From: Pirellulales bacterium
GTDB lineage: Bacteria; Planctomycetota; Planctomycetia; Pirellulales; JAEUIK01
Reading direction: 5' to 3'
DNA length: 64,000 nt
NCBI GenBank assembly: GCA_019694455.1
Contig: JAIBBY010000021.1
Coordinates: 1-64,000, forward strand
The number at the start of each line of letters is the position of its first letter. The first letter of the stretch is position 1. Positions 48,415 through 58,930 of this stretch are shown here, in pieces. The notes under the pieces were generated by a model. That model had not been told where the DNA came from. It did not search any database and was given only the letters and a program-made list of their open reading frames with translations. A program made the position numbers and the translations under genes.

Positions 48415-48684
48415 CTACTTGCGGATATTCAGGCGCCGGATGATGTCGAGATAACGCTGCGGCGTCACTCGGCGCAGATAATCCAAAAGGCGACGCCGGC
48501 GGCTGACCATCATCAGCAGGCCACGCCGACCAGCGAAATCCTTCTTGTGCTTGCGCAGATGCTCGGTGAGCTCGCCGATCCGTGTCGTCAGGATGGCGAT
48601 CTGAACTTCGGGAGAACCGGTGTCGCTATCGCCCCGGCGATATTCCCCGATGAGTGTCTGCTTGCGCTCTCTGGTAATAGTCAT
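48415..48684 (-). CDS. rpsO: 30S ribosomal protein S15
   Basis: An 89-residue S15 binding the central domain of 16S rRNA. Landmarks are the Thr/Arg start [60 protein letters not shown] and [17 protein letters not shown]. Order rpsO-pnp on the same strand matches the classic arrangement. The 179-base gap before pnp may hold processing sites. In E. coli S15 represses its own translation; whether it does so here is unknown. Confidence 0.97.
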   Translation of the reverse strand: MTITRERKQTLIGEYRRGDSDTGSPEVQIAILTTRIGELTEHLRKHKKDFAGRRGLLMMVSRRRRLLDYLRRVTPQRYLDIIRRLNIRK

Positions 48685-48763
48685 CGAAAACCGCGATTCC
48701 TGTGCTTCGGCCGGTTCCTTAGACCTGCTGCTCCGGCCGGCTAGCGAACGTGCTGAGATACCT

Positions 48764-48790
48764 ACTTTACCACTTTTTACAACAACTCAA
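48764..48790 (-). promoter_or_regulatory. Candidate promoter of rpsO
   Basis: On the minus strand TTGAGT (48790-48785), a 15-base spacer and extended -10 TGGTAAAGT with TAAAGT at 48769-48764, about 80 bases before the ATG. The spacer is short, which the extended -10 may compensate. Confidence 0.35.
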
Positions 48791-48944
48791 GACGATCAAT
48801 GTACCAGTAGGAGCAGAGTTTGCAACGCCAAAAGCAAGGCCAATCGCCCGCCCGGCGGCGGCCGGCCGCCACGCGACTGACGCTACCGGCAATCTCTCGC
48901 CAAATCGCCTGTTTGGCCAGATCAGGCAGGCGTCTGGCCGGCCT

Positions 48945-50318
48945 TTAGCCGATCGCCGCAATGCCCGACTCCGCCGCCCGGCAAACCCGATCCAGCTCGT
49001 CCAGCGAGATCGCCAGCGGCGGAAAGATCACCACCACGCTCCCCAGCGGCCGCAACAGCACGCCGTGGCTTCGCGCGTGATCGCACACCGCCAAACCGCG
49101 CTTTTCTTCCCAGGGGAACGGCTCACCGGTGGCCCGGTCGCGCACCAGTTCTATGCCCGCGATCAGCCCCCACTGGCGCACGTCTCCCACGTGTGGCAAC
49201 TCTGCAATGCGGGCCAGATGCTCGGCCAGGCGATCGATCTTGGGGGCCAGGTTCTCCAGCACGCGCTCGTCTCGAAAGATGTCGAGCGACGCCAACGCTG
49301 CGGCCGCTCCCAGCGGATTGCCCCCGTAGGTATGCCCGTGATAGAAGGTCTTGCTCTCTCGATATTCCCCCAGAAACGCGCTATAAATTTCCCGCGTGGC
49401 CAACGTCGCCGCCATCGGCAGGTATCCGGCGGTGAGTCCCTTGCCCAGACACAGCAGGTCGGGAGTGACCGCTTCGTGTTCGCAGGCGAACATCCGGCCG
49501 GTGCGGCCAAAGCCCACCGCCACCTCGTCGGCGATGAGCAGCACGTCGTAGCGGCGGGTCAACTCGCGCAGGCCGCGCAGGTAGCCCTCGGGATGGACGA
49601 TCATGCCCGCCGCGCACTGCACCAATGGCTCGACCACCAGCGCGGCGATCTGGTCATGCTGTCGCGCGAGCGCCGCTTCGGCCTCGGCCAGATAGTGCGC
49701 TAGCGCTGCGCCGCGCGTCACGCCGGCGGGCCGGCGATACAAGTTCGGCGAAGGGATGCGAATCGTCTCGAACAAGAGCGGCCCAAACATTTGATGAAAC
49801 CGCTCGACGCCCCCCAAGCTGACGCTGCCGATGGTGTCGCCGTGATAGGCGTCGCCCAGGGCGACGTATTTGGTCTTGGCCGGGCGCGGACTGGGCCGCT
49901 GTCGCCAGTATTGAAAGGCCATTTTCAGCGCGGCTTCGATCGCCGTGGCGCCGTCACCTGAGAAGAAGACATGTTCCAGCCCCGCCGGCGCCAGTTCGAC
50001 AAGCCGCTGGGCCAGTTCGATCGTCCGCGGATTCGACGCGCCCAATAGCGTGGTGTGCGCCACGCGGTCTAACTGAGCGCGCAGCGCGTCGTCGAGCCGC
50101 GGATGGCGATGCCCATGCACGTTGCACCACAAGCTGCTGACGCCGTCGAGATACTCACGGCCATCGAGATCGTAGAGCCGGCAACCTTCGCCGCGCTCGA
50201 GGATTAGCGGCTCGTACTCCGCCATCTGGGTGAAGGCGTGCCAAACCCGCTCGCGATCCCAGTGTTCGAGTTGTTCGCGAGTGGGTTCACAAGACTTGTC
50301 GCCTGGCGCATTGGTCAC
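48945..50318 (-). CDS. bioA: Adenosylmethionine-8-amino-7-oxononanoate aminotransferase
   Basis: A 457-residue class III PLP aminotransferase of biotin synthesis (KAPA to DAPA, using SAM as amino donor). BioA marks are HAFTQMAEYEPLILERGEGC, LDGVSSLWCNVHGHRHPRLD, VFFSGDGATAIEAALKMAFQ, the PLP aspartate region LLIADEVAVGFGRTG and the Schiff-base lysine in LLCLGKGLTAGYLPMAATLA. The GTG start at 50318 overlaps the stop of a small upstream gene (GTGA). No other bio gene is in the window. Confidence 0.93.
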   Translation of the reverse strand: MTNAPGDKSCEPTREQLEHWDRERVWHAFTQMAEYEPLILERGEGCRLYDLDGREYLDGVSSLWCNVHGHRHPRLDDALRAQLDRVAHTTLLGASNPRTIELAQRLVELAPAGLEHVFFSGDGATAIEAALKMAFQYWRQRPSPRPAKTKYVALGDAYHGDTIGSVSLGGVERFHQMFGPLLFETIRIPSPNLYRRPAGVTRGAALAHYLAEAEAALARQHDQIAALVVEPLVQCAAGMIVHPEGYLRGLRELTRRYDVLLIADEVAVGFGRTGRMFACEHEAVTPDLLCLGKGLTAGYLPMAATLATREIYSAFLGEYRESKTFYHGHTYGGNPLGAAAALASLDIFRDERVLENLAPKIDRLAEHLARIAELPHVGDVRQWGLIAGIELVRDRATGEPFPWEEKRGLAVCDHARSHGVLLRPLGSVVVIFPPLAISLDELDRVCRAAESGIAAIG

Positions 50319-50557
50319 GCCACTGGTTCCTGCTTACGACGATCGCGCTTACGCAAAGCCGCCATCTCCGCGATGTATTGATCGATATCGACCACATCTT
50401 CTAGCGCACCGGCGGAGCGAAGAATCCCCTCGCCCGGCGAAGCGCTCGGGTCGGCGCCAATCAGAATCACGCGCACCTGCTTGCCATCCAGGGCGCTTGG
50501 CGCGGCGTCGAGTTCAATGGTTCGCCCATGAACCACGCCATGCAGAATCTGCGTCAT
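50315..50557 (-). CDS. Small antitoxin-like protein (80 residues), coupled to bioA
   Basis: It begins MTQILHGVVHGRTIELDAAP, a short beta-strand region seen in small antitoxin-like proteins of cyanobacteria and planctomycetes, then GEGILRSAGALEDVVDIDQY and a basic end. Relatives often precede a PIN-domain toxin. Here the next gene is bioA, whose GTG lies in this gene's stop. An inverted repeat (50581-50606) just upstream could be its operator. The function is not established. Confidence 0.55.
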   Translation of the reverse strand: MTQILHGVVHGRTIELDAAPSALDGKQVRVILIGADPSASPGEGILRSAGALEDVVDIDQYIAEMAALRKRDRRKQEPVA

Positions 50558-50580
50558 TCTCGAGATTCCTGGGATCAGTG

Positions 50581-50606
50581 GAGATAGCTGTAAGGTACTC
50601 TATCTC
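50581..50606. promoter_or_regulatory. Inverted repeat upstream of the small antitoxin-like gene
   Basis: GAGATAG (50581-50587) and CTATCTC (50600-50606) are perfect arms 12 bases apart, 24 bases before the ATG at 50557. The position suits an operator for autoregulation. It could also be a weak hairpin. Confidence 0.35.
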
Positions 50607-50630
50607 GTCAGAGAGGACGGCGCCCCCCCC

Positions 50631-50972
50631 TTACATCTCACGCGCTGGCGGCTTTTCGCCGTACTTGGCCTCGTACTGCGCCGCGAACTTTGCCTCGTGT
50701 TCGGGGTGACAGACAAAGCACTGCGAGTCGGGTCGATCGTGCTCCGCGCACCAATCTCCCTTCGCCTTGCAATCCGCCGCCGCTTTGCTGCTGCATAGCG
50801 CGCAGATTTCCTCGGGCACGCCGTGCTCCGGGCACCACCAACCGCCGTGGTCGTGGCCGTCGCTGGCTTGGGTCGCTTCGGCGACCGGCGCCGCCGGTTC
50901 GCTCTTGGCGCAACCGGACAAGAACAATCCGCCGGCGGCCGACAGCATCAACAGGCCATAAAAGCTCTTCAT
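50631..50972 (-). CDS. Cys/His-rich lipoprotein with WC-x-EH metal-binding-like module
   Basis: A 113-residue lipoprotein: signal MKSFYGLLMLSAAGGLFLSG with lipobox cysteine C21. The mature part has two similar units, WWCPEHGVPEEICALC and DWCAEHDRPDSQCFVCHPE, joined by SSKAAADCKAKG. The same pattern occurs at the N-terminus of the CzcB-like adaptor in this operon, so binding of the exported metal is a reasonable inference. The ATG at 50972 has GGAG 5 bases upstream. It lies 41 bases after the CzcA-like gene and is the last gene of the operon. The stop is preceded downstream by a run of eight C. Confidence 0.7.
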   Translation of the reverse strand: MKSFYGLLMLSAAGGLFLSGCAKSEPAAPVAEATQASDGHDHGGWWCPEHGVPEEICALCSSKAAADCKAKGDWCAEHDRPDSQCFVCHPEHEAKFAAQYEAKYGEKPPAREM

Positions 50973-51013
50973 CGCAACTCCTTTTTTGTGGATAGTCAAA
51001 CCTTCGTCGTTCG

Positions 51014-54136
<3,123 letters not shown>

Positions 54137-54172
54137 GCGCCGCTCTCCTTGCGTGTTGGCGTTGCGAATGCG

Positions 54173-55804
54173 CTAGTGCCCGTGCGCGCAGCCGCAGCCG
54201 GCGCCAAGGTTGCTCTTGAGCAATTGCGCTTGCAGCACATAGCTGTTCTTGCTGGCGATGACCTCGCCCGGCAACAGCCCGGCGATGATCTCGGTGGCGC
54301 CGTCCTCGCGCACGCCCAGCCGCACCTTGCGAACGTGAAAAAACTTGGGCGCGTCTTTCTGGAACCAATTCTTGTCGCGCACGAAGACAATGCTGCAATC
54401 GCCATCCCAGTGGATGGCTTCGCTAGGAACCATGATCGCCCGCGGCTCCTCGCGCAGCACGATGCGCCCCGTGCCAAAGGTGTTGGCCCGCAGTTCGCCA
54501 TCCAGGTTTTCGAGCGTTGCCCGCACCGCCACCGAGCGAGTCTGCTCGTCGGCCGCCGTGCTGAGCCAGGCCACTGTGCCCCGCAAGATGGTTTCGTCCG
54601 CCGCGTCCGAGGGCTCGAACAACACCGCCTGCCCCATCTGCACGTAGTGCGCGTCTTCTTGTCGCACGGCCAGCGTGAGCCACATCTGCCGCGTGTCCGC
54701 CACGGTGAACAGCGTGGTGGCGGTGCTCACCACCTCGCCCGACACCACGTCGCGCTTCACCACCACGCCATCCAGCGGCGCCACCACGGGCAGCAAGTTG
54801 GAGGTCGTGGTGTTGGTGTCGATCGAAGCCACCACAAAACTCGGCAGGCCCAGGAACTGAATCTGTCGCGCGACTTCCTCGGCCGGCAGGTTGACCAGGT
54901 CCTTGGCGTCGATGCTCAGCCCCAGATTCACCAGCGCCTGCTGCGCGCTCAGGATGCTGATCTTGGCCGCTTCGAGCGCGGCCTCCGCCTCGCGCAGTTG
55001 CTTGCCCGGCACGGCGCCCTCGCGCGAGAGGGGAGTCAGCCGATCGACATGCGATTGCTGTAACCGCAGTTGCGGCAGCGCCTCGAGCAGGTCGGCCTTG
55101 TAGCGGCCCACCTCCGACGCGTCGATCAGCGCCAAAATGTCGCCCCGGCGCACCGGATCGCCCACCTGCTTTTCGACGCGCCACACCGTGCCATTGGAAC
55201 GGCTCGCCAAATGCGCCTCGCGGTCGGCGTCGTACACCACCTCGCCATTGGCCGAGATCGCCTCGACCAGCGGTCGCTCTTCGACCACGGCGATATCCAC
55301 CCCCGCCTTTTCCATGGCCTCGACCGAGGCGAATTGAATCCGCCGTTGATGCGTCAGGCAGCGGCTGCTGTTCTCAGCGCGGGGCCGCGTGTCCAAGGCG
55401 CGGCGGGCACGCTCCAAGTCGGCCGGCGTGATCGTCGGAGTCGCGGCAAGCTGCGCCACCTCGGGGTGTTCCAGCGGGCACTCGGCCACGCCATGCTCTT
55501 TGCACCAGCCATGCCATTTGCCCACCGGCGCTAGCGCCGGGTTGCACTCAATGCAGGCCGCCTCCGACACGTTGTGCGTGGTGCACCACATCTCGGGCTG
55601 GGCCGCGCCGCCGCTCATTAGTTCAGAGAATTTTGGCAATTGCCAATCGCTGAAGTGCCCGACCGCCGCCAGGCCGCCGAGCAATAGCAGCACCGCGCCG
55701 GTCGTGCCGATGCGGCCTAGCCACGCGCGGAGGCGCCCCGGTTGTCGCGGCGCAGGCGCCGAGTGGCCCGGCGAGGGCCAATCTTGTTGGGTGACAGTGG
55801 ACAT
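54173..55804 (-). CDS. Membrane-fusion adaptor of the metal pump (CzcB/CusB family) with N- and C-terminal metal-binding-like ends
   Basis: A 543-residue periplasmic adaptor. One membrane helix lies near residues 31-50. An N-terminal module (about 65-125) reads MWCTTHNVSEAACIECNPAL and GWCKEHGVAECPLEHPE, matching the lipoprotein at 50631-50972. Then come the barrel-sandwich lipoyl halves (EAISANGEVVYDADREAHLA; VVAPLDGVVVKRDVVSGEVV) around a helical hairpin (EAEAALEAAKISILSAQQAL). The C-terminus ends GAGCGCAHGH. The ATG at 55804 has AGGAG 6 bases upstream. It probably hands metal to the RND pump, by family analogy. Confidence 0.88.
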   Translation of the reverse strand: MSTVTQQDWPSPGHSAPAPRQPGRLRAWLGRIGTTGAVLLLLGGLAAVGHFSDWQLPKFSELMSGGAAQPEMWCTTHNVSEAACIECNPALAPVGKWHGWCKEHGVAECPLEHPEVAQLAATPTITPADLERARRALDTRPRAENSSRCLTHQRRIQFASVEAMEKAGVDIAVVEERPLVEAISANGEVVYDADREAHLASRSNGTVWRVEKQVGDPVRRGDILALIDASEVGRYKADLLEALPQLRLQQSHVDRLTPLSREGAVPGKQLREAEAALEAAKISILSAQQALVNLGLSIDAKDLVNLPAEEVARQIQFLGLPSFVVASIDTNTTTSNLLPVVAPLDGVVVKRDVVSGEVVSTATTLFTVADTRQMWLTLAVRQEDAHYVQMGQAVLFEPSDAADETILRGTVAWLSTAADEQTRSVAVRATLENLDGELRANTFGTGRIVLREEPRAIMVPSEAIHWDGDCSIVFVRDKNWFQKDAPKFFHVRKVRLGVREDGATEIIAGLLPGEVIASKNSYVLQAQLLKSNLGAGCGCAHGH

Positions 55805-55925
55805 GGCAGGCTCCTCGAATCAATGCGAATGACAGCAGCGCGCCCGTGGCGTCAGACGCCAGCAGGCAAGACCAGGAGAGAGGCCGGCCAATGCGCGCCA
55901 GCGGCGCGTCGGTCGGCCGCGCGCG

Positions 55926-56321
55926 TCAAATGAGCAGCAATTGAAATTGCAGGTGCGCGCGGAGCGGCGGACCATGGGGAGCGCGAAATTCGACCAGCAC
56001 GCGCTCCACTGGTGGCTCGATTGCGGGAGCGGGCGTCACCAGAACGGCGACCATTGGCGCCGCCGGGGCATCGAGCGACACCTTGCGCGTCAGCAGCGAC
56101 TGGCAAGGCGCCGCGCAATCGATCTGGCAGGGACAAGGCGCAGGCGCCGGTTCGCCCGAGTTGTGCTCGTGCTGGCCTTTGTGCGGGCAGTCGCACGGAT
56201 GCGCGGCATGGATCGCCAGCCGAGCGCCCTCTTCGCAGGCGGGCGCTTGATGCCAACAGCAGCCCAGCGCCGCGTGCAGCAGCAACAAGGCGGCGGTCAG
56301 ATTGGCGACAAACGCGTGCAC
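55926..56321 (-). CDS. Exported Cys/His-rich protein, first gene of the metal operon
   Basis: A 131-residue protein with a hydrophobic leader (HAFVANLTAALLLLHAALGC) followed by a metal-binding-like region dense in Cys and His: CCWHQAPACEEGARLAIHAA, HPCDCPHKGQHEHN, PCPCQIDCAAPCQ. The C-terminal third is beta-like without cysteines. I infer a periplasmic metal chaperone or sensor. The GTG start at 56321 has a CGGAG about 7 bases upstream and a good promoter 28 bases further. It precedes the adaptor gene by 121 bases on the same strand. Confidence 0.65.
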   Translation of the reverse strand: MHAFVANLTAALLLLHAALGCCWHQAPACEEGARLAIHAAHPCDCPHKGQHEHNSGEPAPAPCPCQIDCAAPCQSLLTRKVSLDAPAAPMVAVLVTPAPAIEPPVERVLVEFRAPHGPPLRAHLQFQLLLI

Positions 56322-56348
56322 GAAATGGGGCTCCGAGGTCCGACGGCT

Positions 56349-56378
56349 ATTTTACGGCCAGCGAACTGAGTGGGGCAA
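56349..56378 (-). promoter_or_regulatory. Promoter of the metal-efflux operon
   Basis: On the minus strand TTGCCC (56378-56373), an 18-base spacer and TAAAAT (56354-56349) with five of six matches to the -10 consensus. The predicted start is about 20 bases before the GTG at 56321. Confidence 0.5.
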
Positions 56379-56567
56379 TGCCAACCCCTTGAGAAGAAAA
56401 TCGGACGAATTCCGCCCAAAATAAAGCATTCATACCCCACTGCTGGATTTTGGAGCTATTCTGGACGCTGCTCGACGCGTCCCGCGCTGCCGCGCGATCA
56501 ATTGCAAGCGGCCATCGCGGCGCTCCGCGTTGTTTCATAGTGGTGGCCCTTGGGGAATATTGCGCCC

Positions 56568-58073
56568 ATGACCGGTCGAAAACTTGCCTACGGGCTGCTG
56601 GCGTTGACGTTCGCTGTCTGCCGCCCGGCGACAGGAGCCGAACCGCTGGCGGGTGTCGACGCGTACGCCGCCAAGGCCATGGCCGACTGGCAAGTGCCCG
56701 GCATGGCCATCGCGGTGGTCAAAGACGACCAGGTGCTGCTGGCCAAAGGATACGGAACGCGCAAGCTGGGCGAGGACCAGCCGGTGGACAGCCAAACGCT
56801 GTTCGCCATCGGTTCGGCGAGCAAGGCGTTCACGGCGGCGGTGCTGGCGATCTTGATCGACGAGCAAAAGCTGGCCTGGGACGATGCGGCGATCCGTCAC
56901 CTGCCAAACCTGGTGCTTTACGACCCCTATGTGACCCGCGAACTGACGGTGCGCGACCTGTTGTGCCACCGCTCGGGCTTGGCCCGCGCCGACATGCTTT
57001 GGTTTGGCAGCGACTACAACCGCGACGAAGTGCTGCGGCGGTTGCGCTACCTGAAGCCGAGTTGGAGTTTTCGCAGCCACTTTGGCTACCAAAACATCAT
57101 GTACCTGGCGGCCGGACAACTGGCCGCGCAAGTCGCCGGCCAAAGCTGGGACGATCAGATCAAGCAGCGGCTGTTCCTGCCGCTGGGAATGAAGTCCAGC
57201 GTGACCAGCACCAACGACCTGGCGGGACGCAACAATGTGGCCACGCCGCACGCCAAGATCGACGACCAGGTGCAAGCGATCCCCTATCGCAACATCGACA
57301 ACGTAGCGCCCGCCGGCTCGATCAACTCGTGCGTCGACGACATGTGCCAGTGGCTGCGGCTGCAACTGGGCCAAGGGGTCTACGCGGGCAATCGGCTCAT
57401 CAGCGAGGCGGCAATCGCCGAGATGCAGGCGCCGCAAATGACCACGCCGCTCGATGACGAGATGCGGCAAAAATACCCCGACGCCCACCTGATGGCCTAC
57501 GGACTCGGCTGGTTCTTGCACGATTATCATGGCCGCAAGATCGTCGAGCACGGCGGGCATATCGACGGCATGTCGGCCCAGGTGATGCTGGCGCCGGAGG
57601 AAAAACTGGGCGTGGTGGTGCTGATGAACAGCGGCGGCAGCATGCTGCCGAGGCCGATGGCGTTTTACCTGGTCGACCAGTTGCTAGGCACATCGTCGCG
57701 CGATTGGAGCGCCTACGAACTGGAACAGTTCCAAAAACAGGAGGCCAAGGACCAGGCGGAGAAGGCCAAGCAAGAAGCGGATCGCAAGACCGACACCAAG
57801 CCTTCGCTGCCGCTAACAGACTACGCGGGCGCCTACACCCACGAGTTGTATGGCGACGCGGTGGTGACCTGCGAGCAAGACAAGTTGGTGCTCGCCCGCG
57901 GGCCGGCCTTTGTGGCCGACTTGTCGCACTGGCACTACGACACCTTTTTGGCCCAGTTTCGCGATCGCTCACTGGAACCGGTATTGGTGACGTTTGCGCT
58001 GGGCGCCGACGGGCGAGTCGGCACGCTGGAATGGCCGACGCTGGGGCCGTATCAACGCCAGCAGGCGAAATAA
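56568..58073 (+). CDS. Exported serine hydrolase, class C beta-lactamase/esterase family
   Basis: A 501-residue penicillin-binding-like hydrolase. A signal peptide (LAYGLLALTFAVCRPATGA) is followed by the catalytic S83-x-x-K86 in IGSASKAFTAA, a YxN motif in HFGYQNIMYLAAGQ and a HxG-type motif in VEHGGHIDGM. A glutamine/lysine-rich linker around residue 390 leads to a C-terminal lipocalin-like DUF3471-type domain (YAGAYTHELYGDAVVTCEQD). Members are esterases, D-aminopeptidases or beta-lactamases, and the activity here is open. ATG 56568 is used rather than TTG 56550. It is divergent from the metal operon. Confidence 0.87.
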   Translation: MTGRKLAYGLLALTFAVCRPATGAEPLAGVDAYAAKAMADWQVPGMAIAVVKDDQVLLAKGYGTRKLGEDQPVDSQTLFAIGSASKAFTAAVLAILIDEQKLAWDDAAIRHLPNLVLYDPYVTRELTVRDLLCHRSGLARADMLWFGSDYNRDEVLRRLRYLKPSWSFRSHFGYQNIMYLAAGQLAAQVAGQSWDDQIKQRLFLPLGMKSSVTSTNDLAGRNNVATPHAKIDDQVQAIPYRNIDNVAPAGSINSCVDDMCQWLRLQLGQGVYAGNRLISEAAIAEMQAPQMTTPLDDEMRQKYPDAHLMAYGLGWFLHDYHGRKIVEHGGHIDGMSAQVMLAPEEKLGVVVLMNSGGSMLPRPMAFYLVDQLLGTSSRDWSAYELEQFQKQEAKDQAEKAKQEADRKTDTKPSLPLTDYAGAYTHELYGDAVVTCEQDKLVLARGPAFVADLSHWHYDTFLAQFRDRSLEPVLVTFALGADGRVGTLEWPTLGPYQRQQAK

Positions 58074-58096
58074 GCCGGCCGAGGTTGGCCGGGCCG

Positions 58097-58351
58097 CTAG
58101 AATGGCGCCTCGACTACAAACGGAATGTTGATTTGGCCGGCGGCGGCGCCATGCGGCAGCACCACGCGCCGCGAGTCGCGTTCGCCGTCGACAATGACCA
58201 GCAACTCTCCCGCCGTCCCGGGCGCCAGTTCGCACGGCTTTGCGAAAACGAACGTGCGCCCGTTGGTCTTGGCCAACGGTATCTGTTCGCCATTGACGAC
58301 AAAATAGCCCTCGACCGATGCCGAGTATCCGCCGTCGCGAAATATGCCCAT
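58097..58351 (-). CDS. Small hypothetical protein (84 residues), divergent from the kinase-like gene
   Basis: It starts MGIFRDGGYSASVEGYFVVN and continues with beta-rich sequence (FVFAKPCELAPGTAGELLVI, VPHGAAAGQINIPFVVE-like end). There is no signal peptide or known family. The ATG at 58351 is the reverse complement of the CATG whose plus strand starts the next gene. A TTG five codons earlier (58366) is an alternative. Coding is likely by codon use. Confidence 0.5.
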   Translation of the reverse strand: MGIFRDGGYSASVEGYFVVNGEQIPLAKTNGRTFVFAKPCELAPGTAGELLVIVDGERDSRRVVLPHGAAAGQINIPFVVEAPF

Positions 58352-58847
58352 GAGTGATCCAGTCAAGTTAGAACGAGCAGAACGCCATGTTAGCCGATTT
58401 TCATCCGACGCAAAGATCGCTGGTTATCTCGGTGGTGGCACGGATGGCGAAGTCTGGAAAACAACCATTCCAACGGCAATCAAAGTTTTCGGATACAACA
58501 CCGGCTACGAAAACGAGAAGTATTGCTACCAGCGCCTCGCCGATTGGGGACTGACCGACACCATCGATGGCTTTCAAGTTCCGCGGATGCTGACCTTCGA
58601 TGACGAGCTCAAGACCATCGAAATGGAATTGATGCTCACGCCACCCTATATCATCGATTTCGCCAAAGTGCGGTTTAGCGATCCAGAATTTGCCGACGAA
58701 ACCCAGCAATATCATGAGCGCGAATGCGAGGAACTGTTCGAGCACAACTGGCCGGCGGTCCAATCGCTACTCGCGACGTTGGCAAGCTACCAGATCTATT
58801 ACCTCGACCCTAAACCAGGGAACATCATGTTTCCTGACATGAAATAG
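58350..58847 (+). CDS. Truncated protein-kinase-like protein
   Basis: A 165-residue protein resembling the N-terminal part of an aminoglycoside/protein kinase fold: glycine-rich loop GYLGGGTDGEVWKT, K45 in TAIKVFGYN, a likely helix-C glutamate around NEKYCYQRLADW, and a catalytic-loop motif YYLDPKPGNIMF (D153, K155, N158). It stops eight residues after this loop, so the usual metal-binding DFG and the rest of the C-lobe are missing. GC content is visibly lower than in the neighbours, suggesting transfer. The start (58350; alternative 58344) lacks a good ribosome-binding site. It may be a degenerate gene or a minimal kinase. Confidence 0.55.
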   Translation: MSDPVKLERAERHVSRFSSDAKIAGYLGGGTDGEVWKTTIPTAIKVFGYNTGYENEKYCYQRLADWGLTDTIDGFQVPRMLTFDDELKTIEMELMLTPPYIIDFAKVRFSDPEFADETQQYHERECEELFEHNWPAVQSLLATLASYQIYYLDPKPGNIMFPDMK

Positions 58848-58872
58848 CTGCGCCCGCTCCCTCCCACTACAC

Positions 58873-58905
58873 AAAAAAACCCTCGGCGAAGCGCCGAGGG
58901 TTTTT
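58873..58905. terminator. Bidirectional terminator between the kinase-like gene and fusA
   Basis: CCCTCGGC (58880-58887) and GCCGAGGG (58893-58900) pair around GAAGC, flanked by seven A on the left and five T on the right. It can therefore terminate fusA (minus) and the kinase-like gene (plus). Confidence 0.85.
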
Positions 58906-58930
58906 GATACTCAACAAGATTCTGCGCGCC

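Noticed and set aside
58873-58905. Transposon end or attachment site
   Set aside because: The inverted repeat with flanking A and T runs is fully explained as a bidirectional terminator.
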